From positions 616,220 through 680,219 of the forward strand of contig NZ_LN908975.1 of assembly GCF_001486165.1 (NCBI RefSeq): DNA of 64,000 nt, in the 5' to 3' direction. This DNA is from Bittarella massiliensis (ex Durand et al. 2017). Its GTDB lineage: Bacteria > Bacillota > Clostridia > Oscillospirales > Ruminococcaceae. Every line of letters starts with the position of its first letter. Within the stretch, counting starts at the first letter, position 1. A program made the translations under genes and the position numbers. Of this stretch, positions 48,920 to 57,812 are shown one piece after another. Under the pieces are notes generated by a model that saw only the letters and a program-made list of their open reading frames with translations, made no database searches and was not told where the DNA came from.

Positions 48920-50026
48920 GTGAGAAAGTATATCGCATCTGGACTGGCTGCCCTGCTGGCGCTGTCCGCCGTTTTGACCGGCTGTGGAAAGGGCGAGGGG
49001 GACGCCAAGGGCGGCGAGAGCAGCAGCGGCGGGGAGAAGAAGATCGCCAGCGTCTGCTACGTCACCGACATGTTGGGGGACAAGTCCTTCTCCGACATTG
49101 CCAACGAGGGTCTGGTCAAGGCCGGCAAGGACTTTGGGCTGGAGGTCAAGACCATCGAGTACGGCACCGACAAGTCGAAGATGGAGCCCTCCATGCTGGA
49201 CGCAGCCGAGAACTTCGACCTGGTGTTCTTTTACAGCGGCGAGCTGCTGGAGGTGGTGCAGCGCTACGCCGAGGACTACCCGGACGTGAAGTTTGTGGGC
49301 TTTGACATCGACCCCACCAAGGAGGCGGGCCACCCCAACGTCTTCTGCCTGACCTATGCCCAGAACGAGGGCGATTTCCTGGCCGGGGCCCTGGCGGCCA
49401 AAATCTCCAAGACCGGCACCATCGGCTATGTGGCGGGGCGGGAGTCCCCGGTCATCAACGACTTCCTGGTGGGCTACATCGAGGGCGCCCAGCACGCCGA
49501 TCCCAGCGGCAAGGTGGCCTTCTCCTACATCGGCGACTTTGTGAACACCGCCAAGGCCAAGGAGCTGGCCCTGCTGCAGATCCAGCAGAACAAGGCCGAC
49601 GTCATCCACCAGGTGGCCGCCGGCGCCGGGCTGGGTGTCTTTGAGGCCGCGGCCGACAACCTGGGCACCTGGACCATCGGCGTGGACGCCGACCAGCGGA
49701 ACTTCTTCATCGACTCCAAGCCCGAGGTGGCCGACGTCATCCTCACCTCGATGATGAAGCGCAATGACATCACCCTTTACGACATCATTGAAAAGACCTG
49801 CGACGGCAGCGCCGACTTCTACGGCACCAACGAGACCTGGGGCATCCCCGAAGGGGTGGTGGTCCTGGTGGAGAACGACTACTACAAACAAAACACCCCG
49901 CAGGATGTGCAGGACTACGTCAAGGAGTGCGAGAGCAAGGTCACCAGCGGTGAGATCAAGGTGTCGACTGCCTACGGCATGGACCAGGACACCCTTAATG
50001 AGATGAGAAACAAGGTCAAGGCCTAA
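48920..50026 (+). CDS. BMP-family (PnrA/BmpA-like) nucleoside-binding lipoprotein
   Basis: 368 residues, GTG start 9 nt after AAGGAGG. Signal peptide with lipobox LTGC (Cys22), then IASVCYVTDMLGDKSFSDIA, the BMP signature, and GYVAGRESPVINDFLVGYIE. Family members bind purine nucleosides for an ABC importer; no permease or ATPase gene is visible here. The nucleoside hydrolase immediately downstream supports nucleoside uptake. Confidence 0.9.
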   Translation: MRKYIASGLAALLALSAVLTGCGKGEGDAKGGESSSGGEKKIASVCYVTDMLGDKSFSDIANEGLVKAGKDFGLEVKTIEYGTDKSKMEPSMLDAAENFDLVFFYSGELLEVVQRYAEDYPDVKFVGFDIDPTKEAGHPNVFCLTYAQNEGDFLAGALAAKISKTGTIGYVAGRESPVINDFLVGYIEGAQHADPSGKVAFSYIGDFVNTAKAKELALLQIQQNKADVIHQVAAGAGLGVFEAAADNLGTWTIGVDADQRNFFIDSKPEVADVILTSMMKRNDITLYDIIEKTCDGSADFYGTNETWGIPEGVVVLVENDYYKQNTPQDVQDYVKECESKVTSGEIKVSTAYGMDQDTLNEMRNKVKA

Positions 50027-50055
50027 CGGCGATTTTTGTGAAATGAGGCGATCGT

Positions 50056-51033
50056 TTGCCCAAGAAAGTGATATTGGATGTGGACACCGGGCCGGATGAC
50101 GCCGTCGCCATCATCGCCGCCCTGCTGGCCCCCGAGCTGGAGGTCGTGGGCATCTGCTCGGTCAACGGCAACCGGGAGGTGGCCCTCACCACCGACAACA
50201 CCCTGCGGGTCAAGGCGTTGATGGGGGCCGACGTGCCGGTCTACCGGGGCTGCGAGTACCCCCTGGTGGCCACCCTCGCCCCCGGGCGGAGGCCGGGCAT
50301 CCCCCGCCGGGAGGGGCAGATCCGCCCCACCGGCTCCCGCATCCAGGGGGACCACCTCCCCTTCCCCGCCACCGACCTGACAGAGGAGCCGGAGCCCGCC
50401 GTCACCTGGCTGGTGGACACCCTACTGCGCGCCGAGGAGAAGATCACCCTCATCCCCGTCGGCCCCCTGACCAACCTGGCGGTGGCCCTGCGGGCGGCCC
50501 CCCGCATTGCTGAGCACATCGAGGAGGTCGTCCTCATGGGGGGCGGGCACCGGGTCCAAAACACCACCCCCATGACCGAGTACAACGTCTGGGTCGACCC
50601 CGAGGCGCTGGAGGTGGTGCTGCAGTCGGGCTGCAAGGTGACGGTGGTGCCCCTGGACGCCACCATGGAGTGCTACCTCACCCAGGCGGACGCCGACGAG
50701 ATCCGCGGCTTTGGCGGACCGGGGGCGGAGGCGGTGGCCTTTCTGGTGGACGAGTGGCTGCGGGACTACCGGGACGACCCGGCCATGAAGGGATACCCCG
50801 GGGTCCCCGTCCACGACGCCCTGGCCGTCTGCGCGGCCATCGACCCCAGCATCCTCACCGACCTGCGGCCGGTCTGCTGCCACGTGGACATCGCCGGCGG
50901 GTACGCCGACGGGCAGACCTGTTTGGACCTGCGGGCCCGGCTGGAAAAGGAGGGGGCCAACTGCCTCTTCGCCTTCCACGCCGACCGGGAGAAGTTTGCC
51001 GCCACCCTCAAAGAAATCCTCAAAAACGGCTGA
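50056..51033 (+). CDS. Inosine-uridine-preferring nucleoside hydrolase, copy 1
   Basis: 325 residues from TTG 50056 (GAGG upstream). The calcium-binding N-terminal motif is ILDVDTGPDDAVAIIAALLA; also TLIPVGPLTNLAVALR, MGGGHRVQNTTPMTEYNVWV and the active-site VPVHDALAV. Hydrolyses ribonucleosides to base and ribose. Follows the BMP lipoprotein by 29 bp. Two paralogues lie at 55179 and 56194 on the other strand. Confidence 0.95.
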   Translation: MPKKVILDVDTGPDDAVAIIAALLAPELEVVGICSVNGNREVALTTDNTLRVKALMGADVPVYRGCEYPLVATLAPGRRPGIPRREGQIRPTGSRIQGDHLPFPATDLTEEPEPAVTWLVDTLLRAEEKITLIPVGPLTNLAVALRAAPRIAEHIEEVVLMGGGHRVQNTTPMTEYNVWVDPEALEVVLQSGCKVTVVPLDATMECYLTQADADEIRGFGGPGAEAVAFLVDEWLRDYRDDPAMKGYPGVPVHDALAVCAAIDPSILTDLRPVCCHVDIAGGYADGQTCLDLRARLEKEGANCLFAFHADREKFAATLKEILKNG

Positions 51034-51194
51034 CGGATCGGCTCCCCAGCGGGGGGGAAGCGCAGCGGGAAACCGCCCTGCGCTTCCCCTCCTTTTGCCG
51101 CCTGCGCGGTCGGCGTTGAACCCCGCCGCCGGGGGTGGTACAATGGGCCCAGAGGCGCGGCCGCAGAGACGCGCGGAGAAGGGAAGGGTTGCAG

Positions 51195-52034
51195 TTGTAC
51201 AAGGTGGTAGACAGCGAACGGGGATGGGATCTGGTGAGGGGGGAGTACCTGCCCGGCTGCCGGTGGGCGGCGGCCCCCAGCTTTTCGGGCTGCCCGGTGG
51301 ACCCGGGCAACCTGGGCAAGGTGATCTTTGACGAGGAGCGGATGTCCCTGGTGCGGGCCCTGCAGGAGCCGGGGGTCTGCTCCCCCGAGCTGCCCGGCTA
51401 TGTCTTTCACGAGCGCCGGGCCGAGATCGAGTACCTGAGCGCGGGGGAGGGGGTCGCCTCCTACCCGGACGGGAGCAGCCACCCGGTGGCGGCGGGGGAC
51501 TGTCTTTTCCACCGGGAGGGACAGCCCCACCGACTGCTCTGCACCGGCGGGGAGGGGCTGGAACTCTGCGTGGGACTCAATGGCACCGACAGCGAGCGAT
51601 ACCCCGGCCAGCTGGGCCAGAGCCGGGGGGAGTGGAAACCGGATGTCCCCTACCGCGAGGAGGGGGGCTACCGGGTGCTGCCGGCGGGCCGGGGGCCGGA
51701 CTGGGACGGCTGGGGCCCGGGCTGCCAGCTCACCCTGACCTGCGAGAGCCCCGGCCTCACCTCGGCCCGGGCGCTGGTGGGGCCGGAGGCGGCCTTTGCG
51801 GGGGGCTTTTGCCAAAACGACGGGGCCGACGAGATGGCCCTGGTGGTTGGGGGAGAGGGGCTGCTGCTCCTCCCCGACCGCATCCTCCCCCTGCGCAAGA
51901 ACACCGCCTACTACCTCTTTGCCAGGCAGCCCTACAAGCTGGCCGCCACCGGCGGGGCGCTGGAGCTGTTTGTCTACTGGTCGGTCTCCTCGACGGGGGA
52001 GATCGGACGGCGGGAGAGCGAATTGTCCTTTTAG
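51195..52034 (+). CDS. Cupin-like protein, function unknown
   Basis: 279 residues from TTG 51195 behind GGGAAGGG; no signal peptide. Two similar beta-rich halves (EIEYLSAGEGVASYPDGSSH followed by PVAAGDCLFHREGQPHRL; MALVVGGEGLLLLPDRILPL) look like a bicupin with a partial HxH..H set. Possibly an isomerase or small-ligand binder linked to the sugar or nucleoside operon upstream. Not recognised more closely. Confidence 0.55.
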   Translation: MYKVVDSERGWDLVRGEYLPGCRWAAAPSFSGCPVDPGNLGKVIFDEERMSLVRALQEPGVCSPELPGYVFHERRAEIEYLSAGEGVASYPDGSSHPVAAGDCLFHREGQPHRLLCTGGEGLELCVGLNGTDSERYPGQLGQSRGEWKPDVPYREEGGYRVLPAGRGPDWDGWGPGCQLTLTCESPGLTSARALVGPEAAFAGGFCQNDGADEMALVVGGEGLLLLPDRILPLRKNTAYYLFARQPYKLAATGGALELFVYWSVSSTGEIGRRESELSF

Positions 52035-52078
52035 AGGGGGACGGGCGCAGGGCCCGGACAACGTTCGATACGGGCGAA

Positions 52079-52129
52079 AAAAAGGGGCGCGCTGTCAGGC
52101 TGAAAACAGCTGACGGCGCGCCCCTTTTG
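52079..52129. terminator. Bidirectional terminator
   Basis: AAAGGGGCGCGC...GCGCGCCCCTTTT long stem with an inner GTCAGGCTG/CAGCTGAC pairing, between convergent genes. Confidence 0.88.
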
Positions 52130-52134
52130 ACGGG

Positions 52135-54975
52135 CTAGCGGGTTTTGCGGCGGGTTTTGACAGAGACGCCCACCGCTGCGGCCAGCAGGGCGACCGGCGC
52201 CCAGAGGCCCGCTTCGGCGGGGCTTCCCGTTGCCGGAGGCAGGGGTTCGGGGGTGGGCCCTGGCGGGAGTTCGGGAGGGGTCTCCTCCTCCGGCGACTCC
52301 TCTGGGGGGGCGAGGACGGTGAGCTGCGCCTCCCCCGCCAGCACCAGGCGATAGTTGGGCCCGGCGCTGAGGGTGCCCAGGGCGATGGGGTGGGCTCCCG
52401 GGGTCAGCTCCCCGCTGACGGCGAGCTGACCGGTGAGGGCGTCGCCGGGCAGCAGCCCGCCCGCCTCACAGGTGTAGGGGATGGTTGGCAGCGGCTGCCC
52501 GGCGGGGATGGCGATGTCGGGCGCGGGGGTGATGGTCAGCGGTTTGGGGTTGACGGTGAAGGTCAGCCGCCCTTCGGAGCGGTAGCCGGTCCCCTCGTCC
52601 TCCGCCTCCACATACAGGGTGTAGCTGCCTGCGGGGAGCCGCTCGTTGGCGACGATCGAGCCGTCGCTTTGCAGGGTGAAGCGCTCGGCCTGGGTGGACC
52701 GGTCTGAGAGGGTGTAGGCCTTGGTTTGGTGGTCGCCCATCACCGCCCCGTCGGTCACCTGCGCCACCGGGGCGCCCGCGGCAATGTCGCCGTAGGTGGT
52801 GGAGGGGGTGAGCCCCGCTGCCGGGGAGAGGAGGGGGACGGTGTGGGTGGTGAGATCGATGGCCAGAAAGAGCCGGACGCCGGCGGTCTGCTGGTCGCTG
52901 GCGGCCGTTTGCAGCACCCCGCTCTCGTCCACATAACAGGCGAGGTCGGCGTAGGGGGGTGTACCCTCACAGAACATCCAGTAGCGGGCGGGATTGCCCT
53001 GGGCGTCGGTGGCTTTGGCCTGCGGCAGTCCGGCGGGAAAGAGGACTGTTGCGATCTCGCTGCTCAAAATATCCCACTGAAAGATAAAGCTCGGATCGTA
53101 CAGGCTGGGGAATTGGTCTGCAATGTACTGATATACGCGTCGGCGGCAGTCCTGCGCCTGCGCGAAGGGGAGGTCTTCGTAGACCCTCTCTGAGCAGAGA
53201 TAGGCGGCGCCGTCGTCGACGCCGGCCACCGTCCAGCGCAGGGAATTGCCGTCGGCGTCGGCGCCGAAGGAGAGGGTGTCCCCCGGCACAAAGAGGCATT
53301 CGTTTTTCAAGACGGTGAGGGTGGGACCCGCCCCCGCGAGGGAGACGTCGTACCAGCCGCTGGAAAAGGAGAGGGGTATGTTTGGATGGGTCCCTTGGGG
53401 ATAGGCGCTCTGCCCCTCATACAGCGCGGCCCGGGCAGAAAAGGCGGTTTCCAGCTTGTCCCCGGGGGCCAGACTGCCCCCTGTGAGCTGAAAGGAAAAG
53501 GGGTAGTTGTAGCAGTTATACTGGCCCTCGTAGACCTGCAGGTCTGAGGCCGTGACCTGGATGCGCCGCCGGTCGATCTGCAGCGTTTCTCCCTGGGCGA
53601 CAGTGAAGCAGTGGGAAGGGGAGACGAGGCGCAGGTCCCCGGCGGTGATGGAGACGCTGACCGGCGGGTAGGAAAGGGGACGCTCGCAGCTCAGGTTGCC
53701 GGAAAAGAGGGATCCGCCTTGGTCGAGAGGGGTGCCATCCGCCTGGTAGACGGTGAAGGAGGGGACGATTTCATCCCCGTATGAAAAGCGCTGCCCCGCG
53801 TCGGGGGTGACGGTGAGGAGGGGGTATTGGTAGGGTGTTTGGACGATTTCGCTGGGGGAGATGAGAGCGGTGAGGTCAACGGAATAGGTGTTGCCCGACG
53901 GGCTGGCGATCTCCACCTCGTCCCCCTCCCCGTCGAAGAGGATGGCGTTTACCCGGCCGCTTTGATCGCTGCGGGCCGTATAGCTGCGGCCCCCGCAGGT
54001 GATGCGCAGCTCCTTGCCGGCATCCAGGGGGTCGAGCTGCACCGAGGCGAGGCGGACCGACCCGCCCCCGGCACCGGTGGGGGCGGGGGAGAGGGATTGC
54101 CAATTCCCCACGCCGCTCGAGGAGATGGCGACGACGTTGCCGCCGCCCATTTGCAGGGAGCTGCCGCGGATGGCCGTGTCCGGGCTTTGGGCGTGAACGA
54201 TGCCCCCATTGATGGTGATGTCCGCCGCCGCGGCCCCCCATTTGGGGCGTCCGCCGCCAATGCCGCTGGACTGACTGCTGGAGACGGCGGTGACGTTGCC
54301 GCCGTTGATGGTGATCTGGCAGGGGCGGGGGCCGGTGTACTCCGCGTTGCCGATGCCACCGCCATAGTCTCCGCCGGTCGCCTGAATGGTGCCGCTGTTG
54401 ATGGTGATGACGCCGGCCCCTTCGGTGTAGCCGCAGCGCTGCCCGCCGCCAATGCCGGCCCCCCGCTTGCCGGTCCGGCAGAGGGCGGAGCCGGTGCCCT
54501 GGATGACCAGCTCGGCCATGGTGCCGTCGGCTGCCTGGGGCACCCCGATGGCGGCGTTGTAAGCGGCTCCCCAAAATTCATTTTCCCCCTCCAAAATCAG
54601 GGTGAGCGACGCCCCGGGGCGGACAAACAGGGGGGAGGGGTGTTCGCTGTCGGTGTCGGTGATGTGGATGGAGAGGTTGTCGGCCACCAGGGTGGTGTGC
54701 ACCCCGGCCTCCACGGTGATTTTGTTGTCGGTGTGGGACTGCCACCGGCTCACGACGTGGTAGCCGTTGGGGTTTGTCTGGGTGATGAGGGCACCGTCTT
54801 CGCTGTAGCCACTGATGTGGTCGGTGTCGATGGAGACGGGGCCCCGGCTGATGTCCAGCAGGGTCATCTCCCCGGAGGTCTCGCCCTGGGCCCAGGTGGA
54901 AACGGTCCCCATGGGCGAGAGGCTGAGGACCAGGGCGAGGGCGAGGCTGCACAGCCGTGTCGATTTGTCTTTCAT
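52135..54975 (-). CDS. Large wall-anchored surface protein with MBG-like domains
   Basis: 946 residues. Signal peptide (KDKSTRLCSLALALVLSLSP ... AQG). Residues ~45-330 form a right-handed beta-helix-like region of TINGG repeats (VITINSGTIQATGGDYGGGI, ITINGGNVTAVSS). Residues ~370-900 hold several Ig/MBG (YDG)-type domains (GRLTFTVNPKPLTITPAPDI). A Pro/Glu-rich stretch precedes a sortase-like signal: PPATGS, hydrophobic span, KTRRKTR. The LPxTG motif is degenerate (PPATG). Surface adhesin or polysaccharide binder is inferred. No sortase gene adjoins. Confidence 0.82.
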   Translation of the reverse strand: MKDKSTRLCSLALALVLSLSPMGTVSTWAQGETSGEMTLLDISRGPVSIDTDHISGYSEDGALITQTNPNGYHVVSRWQSHTDNKITVEAGVHTTLVADNLSIHITDTDSEHPSPLFVRPGASLTLILEGENEFWGAAYNAAIGVPQAADGTMAELVIQGTGSALCRTGKRGAGIGGGQRCGYTEGAGVITINSGTIQATGGDYGGGIGNAEYTGPRPCQITINGGNVTAVSSSQSSGIGGGRPKWGAAAADITINGGIVHAQSPDTAIRGSSLQMGGGNVVAISSSGVGNWQSLSPAPTGAGGGSVRLASVQLDPLDAGKELRITCGGRSYTARSDQSGRVNAILFDGEGDEVEIASPSGNTYSVDLTALISPSEIVQTPYQYPLLTVTPDAGQRFSYGDEIVPSFTVYQADGTPLDQGGSLFSGNLSCERPLSYPPVSVSITAGDLRLVSPSHCFTVAQGETLQIDRRRIQVTASDLQVYEGQYNCYNYPFSFQLTGGSLAPGDKLETAFSARAALYEGQSAYPQGTHPNIPLSFSSGWYDVSLAGAGPTLTVLKNECLFVPGDTLSFGADADGNSLRWTVAGVDDGAAYLCSERVYEDLPFAQAQDCRRRVYQYIADQFPSLYDPSFIFQWDILSSEIATVLFPAGLPQAKATDAQGNPARYWMFCEGTPPYADLACYVDESGVLQTAASDQQTAGVRLFLAIDLTTHTVPLLSPAAGLTPSTTYGDIAAGAPVAQVTDGAVMGDHQTKAYTLSDRSTQAERFTLQSDGSIVANERLPAGSYTLYVEAEDEGTGYRSEGRLTFTVNPKPLTITPAPDIAIPAGQPLPTIPYTCEAGGLLPGDALTGQLAVSGELTPGAHPIALGTLSAGPNYRLVLAGEAQLTVLAPPEESPEEETPPELPPGPTPEPLPPATGSPAEAGLWAPVALLAAAVGVSVKTRRKTR

Positions 54976-55105
54976 TGGAACTCCTTCCTGGTGCGGGGAC
55001 GGGGTAGGCTTTTTACAATTCTACCACGTTTTGGAAGGGCTGTAAACGCGGCGCTGGAGGGAGAGAACCGAGCCGCCTGTCCCCAGGTGGGGAGACGGGG
55101 CCGCA

Positions 55106-55154
55106 GAAGAAAAGAGATCCGGGAACGCCTTCGGCGTTCCCGGATCTCTCGCAT
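55106..55154 (-). terminator. Terminator of the nucleoside-hydrolase pair
   Basis: Perfect 17-bp stem (55113-55129 with 55133-55149) with a tetraloop-like TTC turn; T-rich on the minus side. Confidence 0.8.
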
Positions 55155-55178
55155 TTTGAAAGGGGGATGGGAAGGGGG

Positions 55179-56156
55179 TCAGCCCCTTGCCAGGATGTTT
55201 TTGAGCATGGCGGCGAATTTGTCCCGGTCGGCGTGGAAGGCGAAGAAGCAGTTGGGCTCCTCCTTGTCGATGCGGGCCCGCAGGTCCAGGCAGGTCTGGC
55301 CGTCGGCGTACCCGCCGGAGATGTCCACGTGGCAGCAGACCGGGCGGACGTCGGTGAGGACAGTGGGGTCCAGCAGGGCGCAGACGGCCAGGGCATCGTG
55401 GATGGGGGCGCCCTGGTAGGCCTTCATGTCGGCGTCCATCGAGTAGCCCTTGGTCCGCTGTTCGATGAGGGTGGCCACCGCGTCGGCTGCTTTGTTGCCC
55501 AGGGCGCGCAGGTCGGCGGCGTCCTCCACCGTGAGGTAGCACTCGTGGGTGGCGTCCAGGGGGACCAGGGTCACCTTGCAGCCGGACTGGAGCACCACCT
55601 CCAGCGATTCGGGGTCGACCCAGACGTTGTACTCGGCCATGGGGGTGGTGTTGTTGACCAGGTAGCCGCCGCCCATGATCATGATCTCCTCGATGTGCTC
55701 GACGATGCGGGGGTCGGCGCGGATGGCCATGCCGATGTTGGTCAGGGGGCCGACGGGGATGAGGGTGATCTTCTCCTCGGCGTGCAGCAGGGTGTCGATG
55801 AGCCAGGTGACGGCGGGCTCCGGCTCCTCCTTCAAGTCGGTCTCGGGCAGGGGCAGGTGGTCGCCGTGGACCAGGGAGCGCACCCCGGTCATCTCCCCTT
55901 CCCGGTGGGGGATGCCGGGCTTGCGGCCGGGGGTGAGGGTGGCCACCATGGGGTACTCGCAGCCCCGGTAGACCGGCACGTCGGAGCCCATGAGGGCCTT
56001 GACCCGCAGGGTGTTGTCGGTGGTGAGTTTGACCTCTCTGTTGCCGTTGACCGAGCAGATGCCGATGACCTCCAGCTCGGGGGCCAGCAGGGCGGTGATG
56101 ATGGCGACGGCGTCGTCGGTGCCGGTGTCCACATCTAAAATCACTTTTCTGGGCAT
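55179..56156 (-). CDS. Nucleoside hydrolase, copy 2
   Basis: 325 residues. ILDVDTGTDDAVAIITALLA, LIPVGPLTNIGMAIR, MGGGYLVNNTTPMAEYNVWV and GAPIHDALAVCALLDP, the IUNH signatures. Very similar to copies 1 and 3 over the whole length, so these are recent paralogues. Starts 37 bp after copy 3, in one minus-strand transcript. Confidence 0.95.
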   Translation of the reverse strand: MPRKVILDVDTGTDDAVAIITALLAPELEVIGICSVNGNREVKLTTDNTLRVKALMGSDVPVYRGCEYPMVATLTPGRKPGIPHREGEMTGVRSLVHGDHLPLPETDLKEEPEPAVTWLIDTLLHAEEKITLIPVGPLTNIGMAIRADPRIVEHIEEIMIMGGGYLVNNTTPMAEYNVWVDPESLEVVLQSGCKVTLVPLDATHECYLTVEDAADLRALGNKAADAVATLIEQRTKGYSMDADMKAYQGAPIHDALAVCALLDPTVLTDVRPVCCHVDISGGYADGQTCLDLRARIDKEEPNCFFAFHADRDKFAAMLKNILARG

Positions 56157-56193
56157 GGTGTTGTCTCCTCCTTTATCTCGTTCGGCCCGGCGT

Positions 56194-57183
56194 CTAGCGG
56201 TCGGCCAGCTTTAAGATGTCGATGACCATGGAGCGGAACTTCTCCCGGTCGGCGTGCATGGCGAAGCGGCAGTTGGGCGCCTCCTTGTTGGTGCGCATCC
56301 GCCGGTCCAGGCAGGTCTGACCGTCGGCGTACCCGGCGGCGATGTCCACGTGGCAATTGACCTCCTCCACCTCGGTGAGGACGGTGGGGTCCAGCAGGGC
56401 GCAGACGGCCAGGGCATCGTGCACCGGCGCGCCGGAGTACTCCTTCATGTCCACGTCGTTGGAGTAGCCCCTGGTGCGCTTTTCGATGATGGCGGCCACC
56501 GCGTCGGCGGTCTTGGTGCCCAGCTTGCGGATCTCGGCGGCGTCCTCGGTGGTGAGGTAGCACTCGTGGGTGGCGTCCAGGGGCACCCAGGTGATCTTGC
56601 AGCCCGACTGCATCACGATCTCGGCCGCCTCGGGGTCGACCCAGACGTTGTACTCGGACACGGCGGAGGAGTTGTTGGTGAGGAAGCCCCCGCCCATGAT
56701 CATGATCTCCTCGATGTTCTCGGCGATCTCCGGCGCCACCCGCAGGGCCATGCCGATGTTGGTCAGGGGGCCGACGGGGATGAGGGTGATCTTCTCCTCG
56801 GTGTTTTTCAGGGCGTGCACCAGATAGCTGACCGCGCACTCCTCCTGCTCCTTGAGGTCGGTCTCGGGGATCTCCAGGTGGTCGCCGTGCACCAGGGCCT
56901 CGACGCCGGTCATCATCCCCTCCCGCCAGGGGATGTTGGGCTTCCGCCCCGGTTTGAGGGTGGAGACCATGGGGTACTCGCAGCCCCGGTAGACCGGCAC
57001 CTCGCCCCGGCCCAGCAGGTCGAGCACCCGCAGGGTGTTGTCGGTGGTGAGGCGGACCTCCCGGTTGCCGTTGACCGAGCAGATGCCGATGACCTCCAGC
57101 TCGGGTGCCAACAGGGCCAGCATGATGGCCACCGCGTCGTCCGCGCCGGTGTCCACGTCGAGAATGACTTTCCGCTTGTCCAT
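56194..57183 (-). CDS. Nucleoside hydrolase, copy 3
   Basis: 329 residues, ATG after GGAGGAAGG. VILDVDTGADDAVAIMLALL, LIPVGPLTNIGMALR, MGGGFLTNNSSAVSEYNVWV, GAPVHDALAVCALLDP. Differs from copies 1 and 2 in the 70-100 loop that shapes the base pocket, suggesting different base preference. First gene of the two-gene transcript. Confidence 0.95.
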   Translation of the reverse strand: MDKRKVILDVDTGADDAVAIMLALLAPELEVIGICSVNGNREVRLTTDNTLRVLDLLGRGEVPVYRGCEYPMVSTLKPGRKPNIPWREGMMTGVEALVHGDHLEIPETDLKEQEECAVSYLVHALKNTEEKITLIPVGPLTNIGMALRVAPEIAENIEEIMIMGGGFLTNNSSAVSEYNVWVDPEAAEIVMQSGCKITWVPLDATHECYLTTEDAAEIRKLGTKTADAVAAIIEKRTRGYSNDVDMKEYSGAPVHDALAVCALLDPTVLTEVEEVNCHVDIAAGYADGQTCLDRRMRTNKEAPNCRFAMHADREKFRSMVIDILKLADR

Positions 57184-57812
57184 AGAACCTTCCTCCTGTC
57201 ACTGTTGTGGAGGGGTTTCCCCTCCTGTTTACCCCAAGTATAGGCGCTTCCCCCCCTCCGGGGGAAGGACAATTGCCCTAAGAAATAGACAAACATTACA
57301 GTTATTCTTGCGCGATTTGACGGAAAAGACGGGCGGTTTGCCGCTTTGGGAGGGTGGGGGAGGACGGCGGGTGAGAGAGGTCGGCGGCTTGAGGGAAGAG
57401 GACGGCGGCGCTTCCCTTGGCGGGAGGGCGGCGGGGAGGGGAGACTTCTTCGCCCCGGCCAGGGAGCGAGAAGGAGGAGGGATTTGAGGGGAGAGGGCGG
57501 CGCTGCACCCCTGGAGAGGGACGGCGAGGGGAGGGTGTGCCGGGCGCAGAAGGGGCGGGAGAGGGGAGCGCCGGCCCTGCCAAAAATACCGGCGGCAGGC
57601 GGGGGTTGCCGGCTTGGCAGGGCGAGGAGGGGGCCGGGAAGGGCGGGTTTGGGGCGCTTGGGAACGGGGGCGAAGGACAGGGGCGAGGGAGAGGGGAGAA
57701 GCAAAAGAGAAAGGGGAAAGGGGCGCAAAAAAGAGAGCCGGTCCGGGCGCTGCCCGGAAACCGGCTCTCTAGTGGGTCCTATCTTGCTGGCGGGCGTTTG
57801 CCCGGATGGGGT
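57184..57812. other. Gene-free, G-rich stretch
   Basis: The plus strand from ~57340 to 57730 is strikingly purine-rich with many GGGG runs (quadruplex potential). A perfect 10-bp inverted repeat (57574-57583 with 57614-57623) with further inner pairing makes a long hairpin without T-tract. Ends with the hydrogenase terminator. No gene. Confidence 0.65.
57733..57774 (-). terminator. Terminator of the group B hydrogenase operon
   Basis: AGAGAGCCGG...CCGGCTCTCT stem with inner CCGGGC/GCCCGG; T6 on the minus strand. Confidence 0.88.
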
